NCBI RefSeq assembly: GCF_001939065.1
Contig: NZ_MPSZ01000001.1
Span: forward strand, 1,116,001-1,180,000
Direction: 5' to 3'
Length of the DNA: 64,000 bases
From: Exiguobacterium indicum HHS 31
Lineage (GTDB): Bacteria; Bacillota; Bacilli; Exiguobacteriales; Exiguobacteriaceae
This document shows, in pieces, positions 9,448 to 18,267 of the stretch. The position numbers were made by a program, and so were the translations under genes. The notes beneath the pieces are model-generated. The model was given only the letters and a program-made list of their open reading frames with translations, had not been told where the DNA came from and ran no database searches. How positions within the stretch are numbered: the first letter of the stretch is position 1; every line of letters begins with the position of its first letter.

Positions 9448-9831
9448 TCATAAGATCGTGTGGGCGATTTCTTGAGACAACATTTGTTTGATGTCGTTCT
9501 GTTCATTTAGAACAGCCACTTTTGGAACATGTGTCGCGATTTCTTCCGTCGATAGTTGCGCGTACGCCATGATGATGACCTCATCCCCGACTTGGAAATG
9601 GCGTGCTGCCGCACCGTTCAAACAGATGACACCTGAACCACGAGCACCTTTAATCGCATACGTTTCAATCCGTGCACCGTTCTGATTGTTCGTCACTTGG
9701 ACTTTTTCATTTTCAAGAATCCCGACAGCATCGAGTAAATCCTCATCGATCGTAATCGAACCAACATAGTGTAAGTTCGCCTCGGTGACCCGGGCCTTGT
9801 GTAGTTTAGCGTGCATGAATGTGCGTAACAT
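9448..9831 (-). CDS. panD: aspartate 1-decarboxylase
   Basis: PanD makes beta-alanine from aspartate for pantothenate synthesis. The 127-residue proenzyme has the self-cleavage site HYVGSITID (Gly24-Ser25), where Ser25 becomes the pyruvoyl cofactor, and the catalytic-site stretch [19 protein letters not shown] at 9831 lies seven bases after AGGAG; an upstream ATG at 9837 is almost adjacent to that site and would give two extra residues. The length equals the Bacillus enzyme. It is the last gene of panB-panC-panD, and its binding site lies within the end of panC. Confidence 0.97.
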   Translation of the reverse strand: MLRTFMHAKLHKARVTEANLHYVGSITIDEDLLDAVGILENEKVQVTNNQNGARIETYAIKGARGSGVICLNGAAARHFQVGDEVIIMAYAQLSTEEIATHVPKVAVLNEQNDIKQMLSQEIAHTIL

Positions 9832-9833
9832 CG

Positions 9834-10664
9834 TCATGCTCCTCTCGTATATAGTAAATTATCGATCAAGCGTGCCGATGCAAACTGCACGGCGACTGCT
9901 AAGAGAATCGTAGTCGTTTGTTCAGTGACGGGTCTTAGTGACGGGTAGTCGACGGCTTCGACGTAATCGATTGTCGTCCCTTCGAATCGAAGTGCTTCGC
10001 GCGTCCGCTCGAGAACCGTTTCAACAGGCACCCCTTGATCGAGTGCTTGTTTCGCTTGTTGCAACGCCTGCTGAATTCCTGGTGCTTGCGCCCGCTCCGT
10101 TTCCGAAAGATAGACATTGCGTGACGATTTTGCTAGACCATCCGCTTCGCGAATGATCGGGCAACGGACGATCTCAACCGGAACGAAGTAATCAGCGACA
10201 TACGCTTCAATCAATGCGAGCTGTTGTGCGTCCTTTAAGCCGAAATAAGCACGGGTTGGACGGACGACGTTCAATAGTTTGCTGACGACCGTCAACACAC
10301 CATCAAAATGTCCTGGTCGTGATGCGCCGCATAAGACATCATCACCGGAGCGGACCGTAACACGGGCCATATCCAGCGGATACATCGTCTCGTTCGTCGG
10401 ATAGAACAGATAATCGACCCCTTCTGCCTCCGCGATTTTCTGATCGCGTTCCGCGTCTCGTGGATAACGATCCAAATCTTCGTTTGGTCCGAATTGTGTC
10501 GGGTTGACGAAAATACTCAAGACGACGACATCATTCTCTTGTCGTGCTTGTTTGAGCAAGGAGGCATGCCCTTCATGCAAGAATCCCATCGTCGGTACAA
10601 AACCGATTGAACCGGCTCCCGCTAAACATTCGCGTAACGTCTGGACGTCCTGAATGATCTTCAT
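9834..10664 (-). CDS. panC: pantothenate synthetase (pantoate-beta-alanine ligase)
   Basis: PanC joins pantoate and beta-alanine through a pantoyl-adenylate. The 276-residue protein shows the HIGH-like nucleotide motif [16 protein letters not shown] (about 22-37), the pantoate loop [19 protein letters not shown] and the KMSKS-like segment AKSSRNVYL. Its start overlaps the panB stop by four bases and its stop overlaps the panD leader, so the three proteins are translationally linked. Confidence 0.98.
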   Translation of the reverse strand: MKIIQDVQTLRECLAGAGSIGFVPTMGFLHEGHASLLKQARQENDVVVLSIFVNPTQFGPNEDLDRYPRDAERDQKIAEAEGVDYLFYPTNETMYPLDMARVTVRSGDDVLCGASRPGHFDGVLTVVSKLLNVVRPTRAYFGLKDAQQLALIEAYVADYFVPVEIVRCPIIREADGLAKSSRNVYLSETERAQAPGIQQALQQAKQALDQGVPVETVLERTREALRFEGTTIDYVEAVDYPSLRPVTEQTTTILLAVAVQFASARLIDNLLYTRGA

Positions 10665-11500
10665 TCCTTAGTCCCTCCATAAAGCGCACCAATCAGTTCT
10701 TCGTCCATCTGGAACGAGTGTGCTAGTTCAGGGAAAGCACCGGCTTTGACGTCTTTGACGTAAGCAGCGATTGCTTCCGTTCCTGAAGTATTCCAGTCCG
10801 TGTACGCTTTGACGAACTTCGGTAAACGACCGACACCATACGTCAAGATGTCATGATAGACAAGTACTTGACCGGCGACGTCTGCACCGGCACCGATGCC
10901 GATGACCGGAATCGAGAGGAGCTCTTGAATGCGTTTCGCGAGCGGATGCGGCACACATTCGAGGACGAGCATCTTCGCTCCGGCACGCTCTGCTTCCAAA
11001 CTGTCTGCAATCAGTTGTTCGGCTGCTTCTAATGATTTCCCTTGGACTTTGAATCCTTCAAGGACACCAACGGATTGTGGTGTTAATCCGAGATGCGCGA
11101 CGCAAGGCATCCCAGCGTCCGTCAAACGACGAATCGTCTTTAAGATCTCCCCTGCCCCTTCCAGCTTCAAGGCATCTGCCTGCGACTCTTGAAAGATACG
11201 CGCCGCTGATTCAAGCGTGCGATCAAATGAACCGTGATAGCTTGCGAACGGCATATCGACGATCATGAACGTCTGTGGTGCGCCGCGGCGTACCGCACGC
11301 GCATGATGAACCATGTCGTCGACCGTGACGGCAATCGTTGAGTCATAGCCGAGGATGACGTTTCCGAGGGAATCGCCAACGAGCAACATATCAACTCCTG
11401 CTGCCTCCGATAGTTTTGCTGAAGGATAATCATACGCCGTCAACATGACGAGCTTCTCTCCAGCTTGTTGTTTTTTGAGTATTGGACCCATTGTGTGCAT
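10661..11500 (-). CDS. panB: 3-methyl-2-oxobutanoate hydroxymethyltransferase
   Basis: PanB adds a one-carbon unit from methylene-tetrahydrofolate to 2-oxoisovalerate, the first committed step to pantothenate. The 279-residue TIM-barrel protein shows [25 protein letters not shown] near the N-terminus with the metal-binding Asp, and [17 protein letters not shown] near the C-terminus. AAGGAGAGAACACG precedes the ATG. It is first in the panBCD operon and follows a structured leader with an attenuator-like hairpin (11531-11693). Confidence 0.98.
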   Translation of the reverse strand: MHTMGPILKKQQAGEKLVMLTAYDYPSAKLSEAAGVDMLLVGDSLGNVILGYDSTIAVTVDDMVHHARAVRRGAPQTFMIVDMPFASYHGSFDRTLESAARIFQESQADALKLEGAGEILKTIRRLTDAGMPCVAHLGLTPQSVGVLEGFKVQGKSLEAAEQLIADSLEAERAGAKMLVLECVPHPLAKRIQELLSIPVIGIGAGADVAGQVLVYHDILTYGVGRLPKFVKAYTDWNTSGTEAIAAYVKDVKAGAFPELAHSFQMDEELIGALYGGTKE

Positions 11501-11530
11501 CGTGTTCTCTCCTTACGTGTGTAGGGAGGA

Positions 11531-11583
11531 CAAAAGGAAAACGCCTTCTTCTCCAAAATAAATGCATGCGGAAAAGAAGGCGG
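11531..11583 (-). terminator. attenuator-like terminator in the panB leader
   Basis: On the minus strand CGCCTTCTTTTCC pairs with GGAGAAGAAGGCG (arms at the ends of 11542-11583), followed by TTTTCCTTTTG. It lies about 30 bases upstream of the panB start and within the transcript, so it would stop transcription before panB unless its left arm is sequestered. Confidence 0.82.
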
Positions 11584-11599
11584 AATAATTGAATATCGT

Positions 11600-11694
11600 C
11601 CTTCTGTCCCTGTCCGTTAAGATCAAGGCAGTTGAAACAGCTAAAACTGGCACCTGTCAATTCGGTATGGTTCCGGCAAGCGGATACCATCCGT
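11600..11694 (-). ncRNA. candidate pan-type RNA leader of panBCD
   Basis: Downstream of the panB promoter the transcript folds into a strong hairpin (11663-11693: CGG-A-UGGU-A-UCCG paired with CGGA-ACCA-UA-CCG), with two single adenosines bulged on the 5' side, and then a second imperfect hairpin (11621-11661; CAGUU/AACUG core). The described pan RNA motif lies before panB/panC/panD genes, has hairpins with two bulged adenosines and often occurs in tandem, which fits. AGAAGG (complement of 11600-11605) could pair with CCUUCU of the terminator arm and act as antiterminator. Family assignment is from memory of the motif description. Confidence 0.58.
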
Positions 11695-11700
11695 GGCTTT

Positions 11701-11730
11701 ATTATACATGACGGGAAAAGCTCTCTGCAA
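11701..11730 (-). promoter_or_regulatory. promoter of panBCD
   Basis: On the minus strand TTGCAG (11725-11730), an 18-base spacer and a perfect TATAAT (11701-11706). The expected start near 11694 coincides with the first base pair of the leader hairpin. Confidence 0.7.
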
Positions 11731-11748
11731 ACCGTCTGATTCAAACCT

Positions 11749-12720
11749 TTATTCTTTTTCCCAGTAAATCAGCTCTGCCGAATGGAAACGGGTTTCCCCC
11801 GTTTCCGTCTCAATCCGAATCGTGCCCGTCTCGTCAATACCGAGCAATGTTCCGGAAGCGGTCATCTGACGTGTCCGTAGCGTCACTCGTTCATGTAAGC
11901 GATCTGCGAGTGTTTCCCACTCGGAGACGAAAGATCCGAACCCTAGCTCGAGCCACTGTGTGTATAGTCGTTCAAATCGATTCAAAAACGTCGCGACGAC
12001 CTCCGCACGTCGGAAAGTTCTTCCTGATTCTCGGACGAGCGAGGTAGCACGGTCTTTGATCCCTTCCGGAAACTGCTCGTGATGCACATTGATGCCGATG
12101 CCAATGATGACTGAACTGATTCGGTCCGCCTCGGTCTGCATTTCCGTCAAGATGCCTGCCACCTTACGACCGTTGATCAAGATGTCGTTCGGCCATTTAA
12201 TCGTAACCGGAACATCGAATGTCCGGAGAGACTGTGCAAGTGCAATACCTGCTACGAGCGTTAATTGACCTGCTTGGTGCATCGGTACATCTGGTCGGAC
12301 GAGTAGACTCATCGCGATGCCCTCATTTTTCGCCTCATGCCACGTTCTCCCTAGCTGTCCGCGTCCATTCGTCTGGTGATCGCATACGACGAGTGTTCCT
12401 TCCTGCGCTTGCTGTTGCGCTTGCTCATGTGCAATCCGCTGCGTCGTGTCCAGTTCTTCGAAATGAAGGATGTGGCGACCAAGGCGCGCTGTCGTTAACC
12501 ATTGTTCAATCGCAATCGGTGTCAGCAAATCGCCTTCATCGACTAATTGATAGCCTTGTTTTTTATTCGAGATGATCTGGTATCCTTCTTCCTTCAAGGT
12601 TTGCATATGTTTCCAAATAGCGGTACGTGAAATATTTAGTGTCTCTGCTAATTCCTGTCCGGAGTACCACGTTCGCTGACGAAGTGCGATCAAGATTTGT
12701 TCTCGGACTGAGTGCGCCAT
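11749..12720 (-). CDS. birA: bifunctional biotin ligase/biotin operon repressor BirA
   Basis: BirA attaches biotin to acceptor proteins and, as a biotinyl-AMP-bound dimer, represses biotin genes. The 323-residue protein has an N-terminal winged helix (about 1-65, LAETLNISRTAIWKHMQTLKEEGY), the ligase core with GRGQLGRTWHE and KWPNDILINGRKVAGILTE, and a small C-terminal SH3-like domain. The presence of the DNA-binding domain makes it the bifunctional class. ATG at 12720 follows GGAGGTAGAGCG. It overlaps the end of cca by 31 bases. Confidence 0.97.
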   Translation of the reverse strand: MAHSVREQILIALRQRTWYSGQELAETLNISRTAIWKHMQTLKEEGYQIISNKKQGYQLVDEGDLLTPIAIEQWLTTARLGRHILHFEELDTTQRIAHEQAQQQAQEGTLVVCDHQTNGRGQLGRTWHEAKNEGIAMSLLVRPDVPMHQAGQLTLVAGIALAQSLRTFDVPVTIKWPNDILINGRKVAGILTEMQTEADRISSVIIGIGINVHHEQFPEGIKDRATSLVRESGRTFRRAEVVATFLNRFERLYTQWLELGFGSFVSEWETLADRLHERVTLRTRQMTASGTLLGIDETGTIRIETETGETRFHSAELIYWEKE

Positions 12721-13823
12721 CGCTCTACCTCCTTCAATAATGTCACGCGGTCGTTTAGGCAAGCGCGCGTGACGACACTGTATTCCAAATGCAAAAGTGC
12801 TTCTTTGATCTGTTGTTTTTGAAGACCGAGGCGGATCATGTCTTTTCCGTCGACAGCGAGCTCTTTACGACTGCGAATCGGTAAGTCTGATCGCTCTGGA
12901 TAATCCGTTCCGGTCATTTCCCGAAGGATCATCAGTTCCTCGTCCGACAATCGATAACGATCCCAGTCTTGTAACGGTCGGTGTAACAGAGGTATTAAAC
13001 GCGTTGCGAGCTGCACTTGATGTTTCGATCGTTTCCAGCGCGTCAATTGATCTTTCGCGAGACCGGCATCGAGTACGAGTGTCCAGACGGCATCCTTTGA
13101 AACACCCTGAAACGACTGCTGCGCGAGTCCTTTGACGATTTCTGAAGTCATGCCGGGAAGGTAGCGTTCGATTCCTGTCCGGAGCATCGCCTGTAACGCC
13201 CGCTGTTTTCCAGGACCAAGTAAGAGCTTCTCGAACTCGATCGCGATCCGCTCAATCGCAACGGCCGCTAGATGCGGAGCGAGTTTAACGATTGCTTGTT
13301 CAGTTGCTTCGTCAAGCGAGAAATCCAGTTGGCTCATGAAGCGGAACGCCCGCATCATTCGAAGTGCATCTTCATTAAAACGTTCGGCTGGTTCGCCGAC
13401 CGTCCGGATGATCCGCTCTTCGATGTCACGCGCTCCTCCAAACAGATCGACACGACCTGATGGTCTGAGTGCCATCGCGTTGATCGTAAAGTCACGCCGG
13501 GTCAAATCCTCTTCCAAACTAACGCCAAGCGTCACCTCGTCCGGTCGCCGGCGATCGCTGTACGTTGCTTCTGAGCGAAACGTCGTGATCTCGTACGGCA
13601 CGTGGTTGAGAACGACCGTCACGGTTCCATGCTCGAGTCCTGTCGGAATGACAACAGGGAATAAATCGATGATCTGTTCCGGTAACATCGAGCTCGCTAA
13701 ATCATAGTCTCCTGGTGTCCGGTCGAGCAACATATCACGAACGGCACCACCGACGATATACGCTTCACCACCGGCCTCCTCGATCGTCTGAATGATATGA
13801 TGTGCGCCTTCAAGCAAGTTCAT
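12690..13823 (-). CDS. cca: CCA-adding tRNA nucleotidyltransferase
   Basis: This class II nucleotidyltransferase completes or repairs the CCA end of tRNA. The 377-residue protein has the IVGGAVRDMLL loop and catalytic GDYDLAS (DxD), the RRDFTINAMAL flexible motif and the DLFGGARDIEERIIRTVG/RFNEDALRMMRAFRF neck. The ATG at 13823 gives the same distance to GGAVRD as in B. subtilis; it lies inside the last codons of bshA with no clear binding site, so translational coupling is likely. Longer in-frame upstream codons run back into bshA and are not used. Confidence 0.94.
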   Translation of the reverse strand: MNLLEGAHHIIQTIEEAGGEAYIVGGAVRDMLLDRTPGDYDLASSMLPEQIIDLFPVVIPTGLEHGTVTVVLNHVPYEITTFRSEATYSDRRRPDEVTLGVSLEEDLTRRDFTINAMALRPSGRVDLFGGARDIEERIIRTVGEPAERFNEDALRMMRAFRFMSQLDFSLDEATEQAIVKLAPHLAAVAIERIAIEFEKLLLGPGKQRALQAMLRTGIERYLPGMTSEIVKGLAQQSFQGVSKDAVWTLVLDAGLAKDQLTRWKRSKHQVQLATRLIPLLHRPLQDWDRYRLSDEELMILREMTGTDYPERSDLPIRSRKELAVDGKDMIRLGLQKQQIKEALLHLEYSVVTRACLNDRVTLLKEVERWRTQSENKS

Positions 13824-14952
13824 GACGCGCACACACCCGTTCATAGACTTGTTCATAACGACGAACAATCTCATTCGAATCAAAACGACGACGCGTATCG
13901 CGAATGCCCTCTTCTGCCATCCGTTCCCGTAACATCGGATCATCCGCGAGTTCACCGATTCGTGCCGCAGCCATTTTGACATCGTAGGTCGGAACGATAT
14001 ATCCGGTTACGCCGTCTTGTATGACTTCCGGTAAGCCACCTGCTGTCGAGACGACACTCGGGACGCCAATTGCCATCGCCTCAAGAACGACGAGCCCGAA
14101 CGCTTCTTTTTCAGACAACAGGACATGAATATCACTAATGGCGAGCAATTGCGCGACGTGTTCCTGTTTACCGGCAAAGATCACTTTGTCATAAATGCCG
14201 AGTTCCTTTGCGCGACGTCTCGTTTGTCCCATCTCTGGACCATCCCCGACGAGCAACAGACGCATCTTCCGGTCTTTCGCTGCAATGGCGAACGCCGCAA
14301 GCGTATCATCGATTCGTTTGACCGGTCGGAAGTTCGAGATGTGAATGACGACGACTTCGTCCGCTTCGATGCCGTAATGCCGCTTCAAGCGTTCATCCCG
14401 CATCGGATAATAGACACTCTCATCAATCGAGTTCGCAATGACATCGATGTCGTAGTGTGCGTTGAGCGTCGCATTCGTCTCAATCGCTAGACTCTCGGAG
14501 ACGGCCGTGACCGCGTCTGATCGTTCGATGCCGTACCGGATTGCCGGTTGCATCTCTAAATCTTGCCCGATGACGGTGATGTCCGTTCCGTGTAACGTCG
14601 TCACGACGGCGACACCTTTTTTCTTTGCCATGTTTCGCCCGAGATCTGCACAGACCGCGTGCGGAACGGCGTAATGGGCATGGATGACATCAAGATCGAA
14701 TAAATCAATGATTTCTGCGACTTTTGACGCTAACGTAATGTCGTATGGTGGATATTTAAAAACGGAATACTGGTTGACTTCAACCAAGTGGACCGTGATG
14801 TTTGGCCGATATTCCGTCAAGCGAAACGGCATGCTCGATGTAATGAAGTGGACATCATGTCCACGATCCGCTAATTTCATACCAAGCTCCGTCGCGACGA
14901 CCCCACTCCCGCCGACGGATGGATAACAAAGAATCCCAATTGCTTTTTTCAT
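13810..14952 (-). CDS. bshA: N-acetyl-alpha-D-glucosaminyl L-malate synthase BshA
   Basis: BshA transfers GlcNAc from UDP-GlcNAc to malate, the first step of bacillithiol synthesis. The 380-residue GT4-family enzyme begins GILCYPSVGGSGVVATELG, shows DVIHAHYAVPHAVCA and TTLHGTDITVIGQD, and in the C-terminal Rossmann domain SNFRPVKRIDDTLAAF and the EAFGLVVLEAMAIGVPSV donor-binding motif. It precedes cca-birA as in Bacillus, but the neighbouring bshB1, mgsA and dapB genes are missing here. ypdA, the bacillithiol disulfide reductase, also lies in this window at 38309-39298. Confidence 0.96.
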   Translation of the reverse strand: MKKAIGILCYPSVGGSGVVATELGMKLADRGHDVHFITSSMPFRLTEYRPNITVHLVEVNQYSVFKYPPYDITLASKVAEIIDLFDLDVIHAHYAVPHAVCADLGRNMAKKKGVAVVTTLHGTDITVIGQDLEMQPAIRYGIERSDAVTAVSESLAIETNATLNAHYDIDVIANSIDESVYYPMRDERLKRHYGIEADEVVVIHISNFRPVKRIDDTLAAFAIAAKDRKMRLLLVGDGPEMGQTRRRAKELGIYDKVIFAGKQEHVAQLLAISDIHVLLSEKEAFGLVVLEAMAIGVPSVVSTAGGLPEVIQDGVTGYIVPTYDVKMAAARIGELADDPMLRERMAEEGIRDTRRRFDSNEIVRRYEQVYERVCARHELA

Positions 14953-15122
14953 GATAAAACCACACTCTCTTTATGACTTCTATTCGTCTCTATTCTAAGC
15001 AATATCAATCGGAATGACCATACTGATCACTTTTCGACTGATTTTTATAGGAAAAGCTAGTCTTTTTCCGACCGTGCCGTTACCCTAGAGAAAGAGTCTT
15101 GATTTGAAAGGAGCATACGGAA

Positions 15123-16010
15123 ATGGCACCTCCATTCCAATTTCCGATTCGGATCCAGAACATTTTCTGGATTTTGATCGGATCATTCATCTTTGCTTTT
15201 GGTATTTATCATTTTAACGTTCAAAATGAGTTAGCAGAAGGCGGTTTTACTGGGATTACCTTGATCTTAAAAGGACTGTTCGGATGGTCTCCATCGATCA
15301 CGAACTTAGTGTTGAATGTCCCACTTTTTTTCGTCAGTTATAAGATTCTTGGTCGGACGACCTTCGTCTACACGTTGATCGGTACATTCAGTTTTTCCTT
15401 CTGGTATGGATTGATTGCCAAGTATTCACCACTCGTCATCGACCTGCGCGACGATATGGTGCTTGCTGCGCTCTTTGCCGGTGTCTTCATCGGCGTTGGT
15501 CTTGGCATCATCTTCAACAACGGTGGTACGACAGGTGGCGTCGATATCATCGCGCGTTTGACGAAGCGCTACTTCGGTTGGTCGATCGGTCGAACGTTCT
15601 TAGTCTTTGATTTCTTCGTCATCGTCGCATCCTTGACGTATCTCGATTATAAGCAGGCAATGTATACGTTACTTGCCGTCTACGTCGGTGCCCGCGTCAT
15701 CGATTGGATGCAAGAGGGCACGTATGCCGGTAAAGCAGCGATGATCATCAGTGATCACCGGACAGAAATTGCCGACGGTATTCATGCGACGATGAACCGT
15801 GGCACGACCCGTCTAATCGCAAAAGGCGGTTACTCCGGACGGGATCTCGAAGTATTGTACGTCGTCGTCGCTCGCAATGAAATCAATCGCTTGAAGACGC
15901 TCGTTAAAAGTGTCGACCAGCACGCCTTCATCACGTTGCATGATGTCTATGAAGTAACGGGAGAAGGATTCACGTTCGATGAAAATCGAGTCCCAATCAA
16001 AGAAACGTAA
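15123..16010 (+). CDS. YitT-family membrane protein (YpjC-like)
   Basis: This 295-residue protein has about five or six membrane segments (within residues 12-195) of the YitT/DUF161 type, including the NNGGTTGGVDIIARL motif, followed by a cytoplasmic DUF2179 domain (about 200-290) with TRLIAKGGYSGRDLEVLYVVV. Function is unknown; the family is widespread in Bacillota and sometimes linked to anion or export functions without proof. AAAGGAG precedes the ATG. It is transcribed away from bshA and shares a bidirectional terminator with the following zinc peptidase gene. Position suggests orthology with ypjC, but there are several paralogues in Bacilli. Confidence 0.88.
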   Translation: MAPPFQFPIRIQNIFWILIGSFIFAFGIYHFNVQNELAEGGFTGITLILKGLFGWSPSITNLVLNVPLFFVSYKILGRTTFVYTLIGTFSFSFWYGLIAKYSPLVIDLRDDMVLAALFAGVFIGVGLGIIFNNGGTTGGVDIIARLTKRYFGWSIGRTFLVFDFFVIVASLTYLDYKQAMYTLLAVYVGARVIDWMQEGTYAGKAAMIISDHRTEIADGIHATMNRGTTRLIAKGGYSGRDLEVLYVVVARNEINRLKTLVKSVDQHAFITLHDVYEVTGEGFTFDENRVPIKET

Positions 16011-16048
16011 AAAAACACGGATCGCTCAAACGAGCAATCCGTGTTTTT
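16009..16048. terminator. bidirectional terminator between YitT-family gene and yugP-like gene
   Basis: A 12-pair stem AAAAACACGGAT/ATCCGTGTTTTT (16011-16022 with 16037-16048) has a small CTC/GAG inner stem. A-run and T-run on both sides allow termination in either direction. Confidence 0.9.
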
Positions 16049-16052
16049 CGTT

Positions 16053-16733
16053 TTAGTCATCACTTGACGGGTTGAAGACGAGCAGTGCGAGACGAAGGAA
16101 CTCGGCGACAGCAACGAGTGTTGCTGCGACGTACGTCCAAGCTGCTGCGTTTAAGACACGACGTGAACCACGTTCTTCTTCGGCATCAATGATTCCGTGT
16201 TCCGTCAACTGCGCCATCGCTCGATTCGAGGCGTCAAACTCGACCGGTAACGTGACGAGTTGGAAGATAACGGCACCGAGCATCAAGACGACACCAAGCA
16301 TCGCAAGACCACTGAAACCGGCAAATAGACCAATCAACAACAGTGGGAACGATAAGTTCGATGTGATTGACGCGACAGGTGCGATCCGGTGACGGACACG
16401 CATCATATTGTAATCCGTCGCATCTTGAATGACGTGGCCGATTTCGTGTGCTGCGATCGAAACGGCTGAGACCGTCGAACCGTAATAGACGTCTTCCGAC
16501 AAACGAACGACTTTGTTCGTTGGGTCATAATGGTCGGACATCGTTCCACCGATTGGCTCGAGACGGACGTTCGTGATCCCGTTCTGCTTCATGATGAAGT
16601 CTGCGACCTGCGCTCCCGTCACTCCACTCTGAATCGGAACATCTTGATATTTTTTATAGGTGCTCCGCACCCGCATCTGAGCCCAGATCGGGACGATGAT
16701 GATGATCGCGAGATAGATCAAATAGTTTGCCAC
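16053..16733 (-). CDS. membrane zinc metallopeptidase, YugP type
   Basis: This 226-residue protein belongs to the Zn_peptidase_2 (YugP) family. It has an N-terminal membrane segment, the zinc motif AAHEIGHVIQ (HExxH, about residues 95-104), two central hydrophobic segments (about 125-165) and a C-terminal hydrophobic stretch. The substrate is unknown. The start is GTG at 16733 with AAAGGA about ten bases upstream. It stands between the YitT-family gene and ypjA, a position not typical of B. subtilis, where yugP is elsewhere. Confidence 0.88.
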   Translation of the reverse strand: MANYLIYLAIIIIVPIWAQMRVRSTYKKYQDVPIQSGVTGAQVADFIMKQNGITNVRLEPIGGTMSDHYDPTNKVVRLSEDVYYGSTVSAVSIAAHEIGHVIQDATDYNMMRVRHRIAPVASITSNLSFPLLLIGLFAGFSGLAMLGVVLMLGAVIFQLVTLPVEFDASNRAMAQLTEHGIIDAEEERGSRRVLNAAAWTYVAATLVAVAEFLRLALLVFNPSSDD

Positions 16734-16778
16734 GAGACATCGTTCCTTTCTTTTTTTGATTATAGGTCTATTTTATGT

Positions 16779-17381
16779 TCAAGTGATCTTATTGTCAATT
16801 GAATCGCGCGCAACAAGCAGATATCCCATCAAAAGACATAATCCGGTCAACCAGAAGGAGCCATAGCCGATCCACTGGATATGCTCCGCAAGCGCTGGGT
16901 AACGCGGCCACTGACCGAGGACGTAATCCACGACATCGTTATGAATGACCCAGATGGCGACGAGGACGAGTTCCTTGACGCGAAACGTCATCAGCGGACT
17001 GTATAACAACGCCTGGAACGCCATCGCTCCGTGCGATACCATCAACATCAGTGCCATTGCTGTTAAGAACGAATCCCCCGTTCCAAGTTGATTTAACATC
17101 AAGGCGTTCATGACGACTGCCCAGACCCCATATTTGATCAATGTCACGAACGCGAGCGCTTCAAACAGTCGGGAACGTCGCCCGAAAATCCAAAGAAAGA
17201 CGATAATCGTAAAGAAGAGGGATGCTGTCGGGCTATCTGGAATGAACGGATAGTAATACCACTTCGATGTCGCAAGTTGTGGTTCATACCAGTAGTAACC
17301 GTATAAAGTACCTGCTAAGTTGATCAATCCGACAATCCAGAGTACGGCTTTATGTCGGAGTAATGTCAAAATACCTTGCAA
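16779..17381 (-). CDS. ypjA: DUF1405 membrane protein YpjA
   Basis: The 200-residue protein is mostly hydrophobic, with five or six predicted membrane segments and the family features LAGTLYGYYWY and FIPDSPTASLFF near the N-terminus. No function is known. It follows the qcr operon as in Bacillus. TTG at 17381 has GAGGTG six bases upstream and is preferred to the GTG nine bases earlier, which overlaps that site. Confidence 0.85.
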   Translation of the reverse strand: MQGILTLLRHKAVLWIVGLINLAGTLYGYYWYEPQLATSKWYYYPFIPDSPTASLFFTIIVFLWIFGRRSRLFEALAFVTLIKYGVWAVVMNALMLNQLGTGDSFLTAMALMLMVSHGAMAFQALLYSPLMTFRVKELVLVAIWVIHNDVVDYVLGQWPRYPALAEHIQWIGYGSFWLTGLCLLMGYLLVARDSIDNKIT

Positions 17382-17401
17382 TCGTTTCACCTCATCATCG
17401 A

Positions 17402-17433
17402 CAAAAGCCGGAGGATTGCTCCCCCGGCTTTTG
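17402..17433 (-). terminator. terminator after qcrABC
   Basis: A ten-pair stem CAAAAGCCGG/CCGGCTTTTG (17402-17411 with 17424-17433) with an inner GAG/CTC extension lies immediately after the qcrC stop. The U-tract is short, so some readthrough into ypjA is possible. Confidence 0.75.
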
Positions 17434-17435
17434 GC

Positions 17436-18227
17436 TTATTTATTGTTTTCGCCGCCTTCACCGTATGAAGCGATGAATTTCGCGAGTTCTTTACGATCCG
17501 CGTCTGATCCTTTGTACTGACCAGCAGGCATCGAACCGACACCTTTATCTGCGATTTCATAAATCTCTTCTTCTGTCTTCTTCGTACCAACGAGTGCCGG
17601 AGCTGCTGCTCCACCCTCGAGGTTCTTACCATGACAGTTGACACATGACTGGTTCGAATAAATTTCGTATCCTTTTGCCGATGTATCAATTTTTGGTCCT
17701 TCGTTCATCGTCAACTCACCTTGTTTATGGATTGTATCCCAGTGAGTCGTTTGAACAGATTCCCATGTCAAGAAGACGATCGAGACGACTGCGAGAAGCA
17801 TCATGCTGACTGCGATCGGACGTTTCGCAGGACGACGTTCAAGACCTTGGTCGAGCCATGGCGCGACGAGAAGTGCTGTGAACGCAAGACCTGGGAGGAT
17901 GACCGTTCCCATCAAGATGTACGGACCTGCAGCGAATTGGTATTTCAAGAGCTGATAGAGGAATAGGAAGTACCAGTCCGGAAGCGGAATGTACGACGTA
18001 TTCGTCGGATCGGCAATGTTTTGAAGTGGTGCTGCTTCTACGATTGTCAATGTCATGAAGCCGATCAAGAAGACCGCTCCAACCATCCATTCGCGAAGTA
18101 AGAAGTTTGGCCAGAACGCTTCCGTTCGACCTGGATATTCCGAATAATCTTTCGACTTGTTCGGCATCCGGTTGTTGATCGACACCCGTGAATCGGTGAC
18201 GAATTTCATTCCTTTACCACGATGCAT
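17436..18227 (-). CDS. qcrC: menaquinol:cytochrome c reductase, cytochrome b/c fusion subunit
   Basis: QcrC of the Bacillus bc-type complex fuses a subunit IV-like part (three membrane segments, about residues 45-160; PDWYFLFLYQLLKYQ is the quinol-site PDWY motif) to a C-terminal c-type cytochrome domain with one CVNCHG haem-attachment site at about residue 195 and a distal methionine in VGSMPAGQYKG. The 263-residue length matches the family. GGGGGAGAACACG precedes the ATG. It is the last gene of qcrA-qcrB-qcrC and passes electrons to cytochrome c. Confidence 0.97.
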   Translation of the reverse strand: MHRGKGMKFVTDSRVSINNRMPNKSKDYSEYPGRTEAFWPNFLLREWMVGAVFLIGFMTLTIVEAAPLQNIADPTNTSYIPLPDWYFLFLYQLLKYQFAAGPYILMGTVILPGLAFTALLVAPWLDQGLERRPAKRPIAVSMMLLAVVSIVFLTWESVQTTHWDTIHKQGELTMNEGPKIDTSAKGYEIYSNQSCVNCHGKNLEGGAAAPALVGTKKTEEEIYEIADKGVGSMPAGQYKGSDADRKELAKFIASYGEGGENNK

Positions 18228-18267
18228 CGTGTTCTCCCCCTTTTTTGTTGTCTAGATGATAGTCGGT

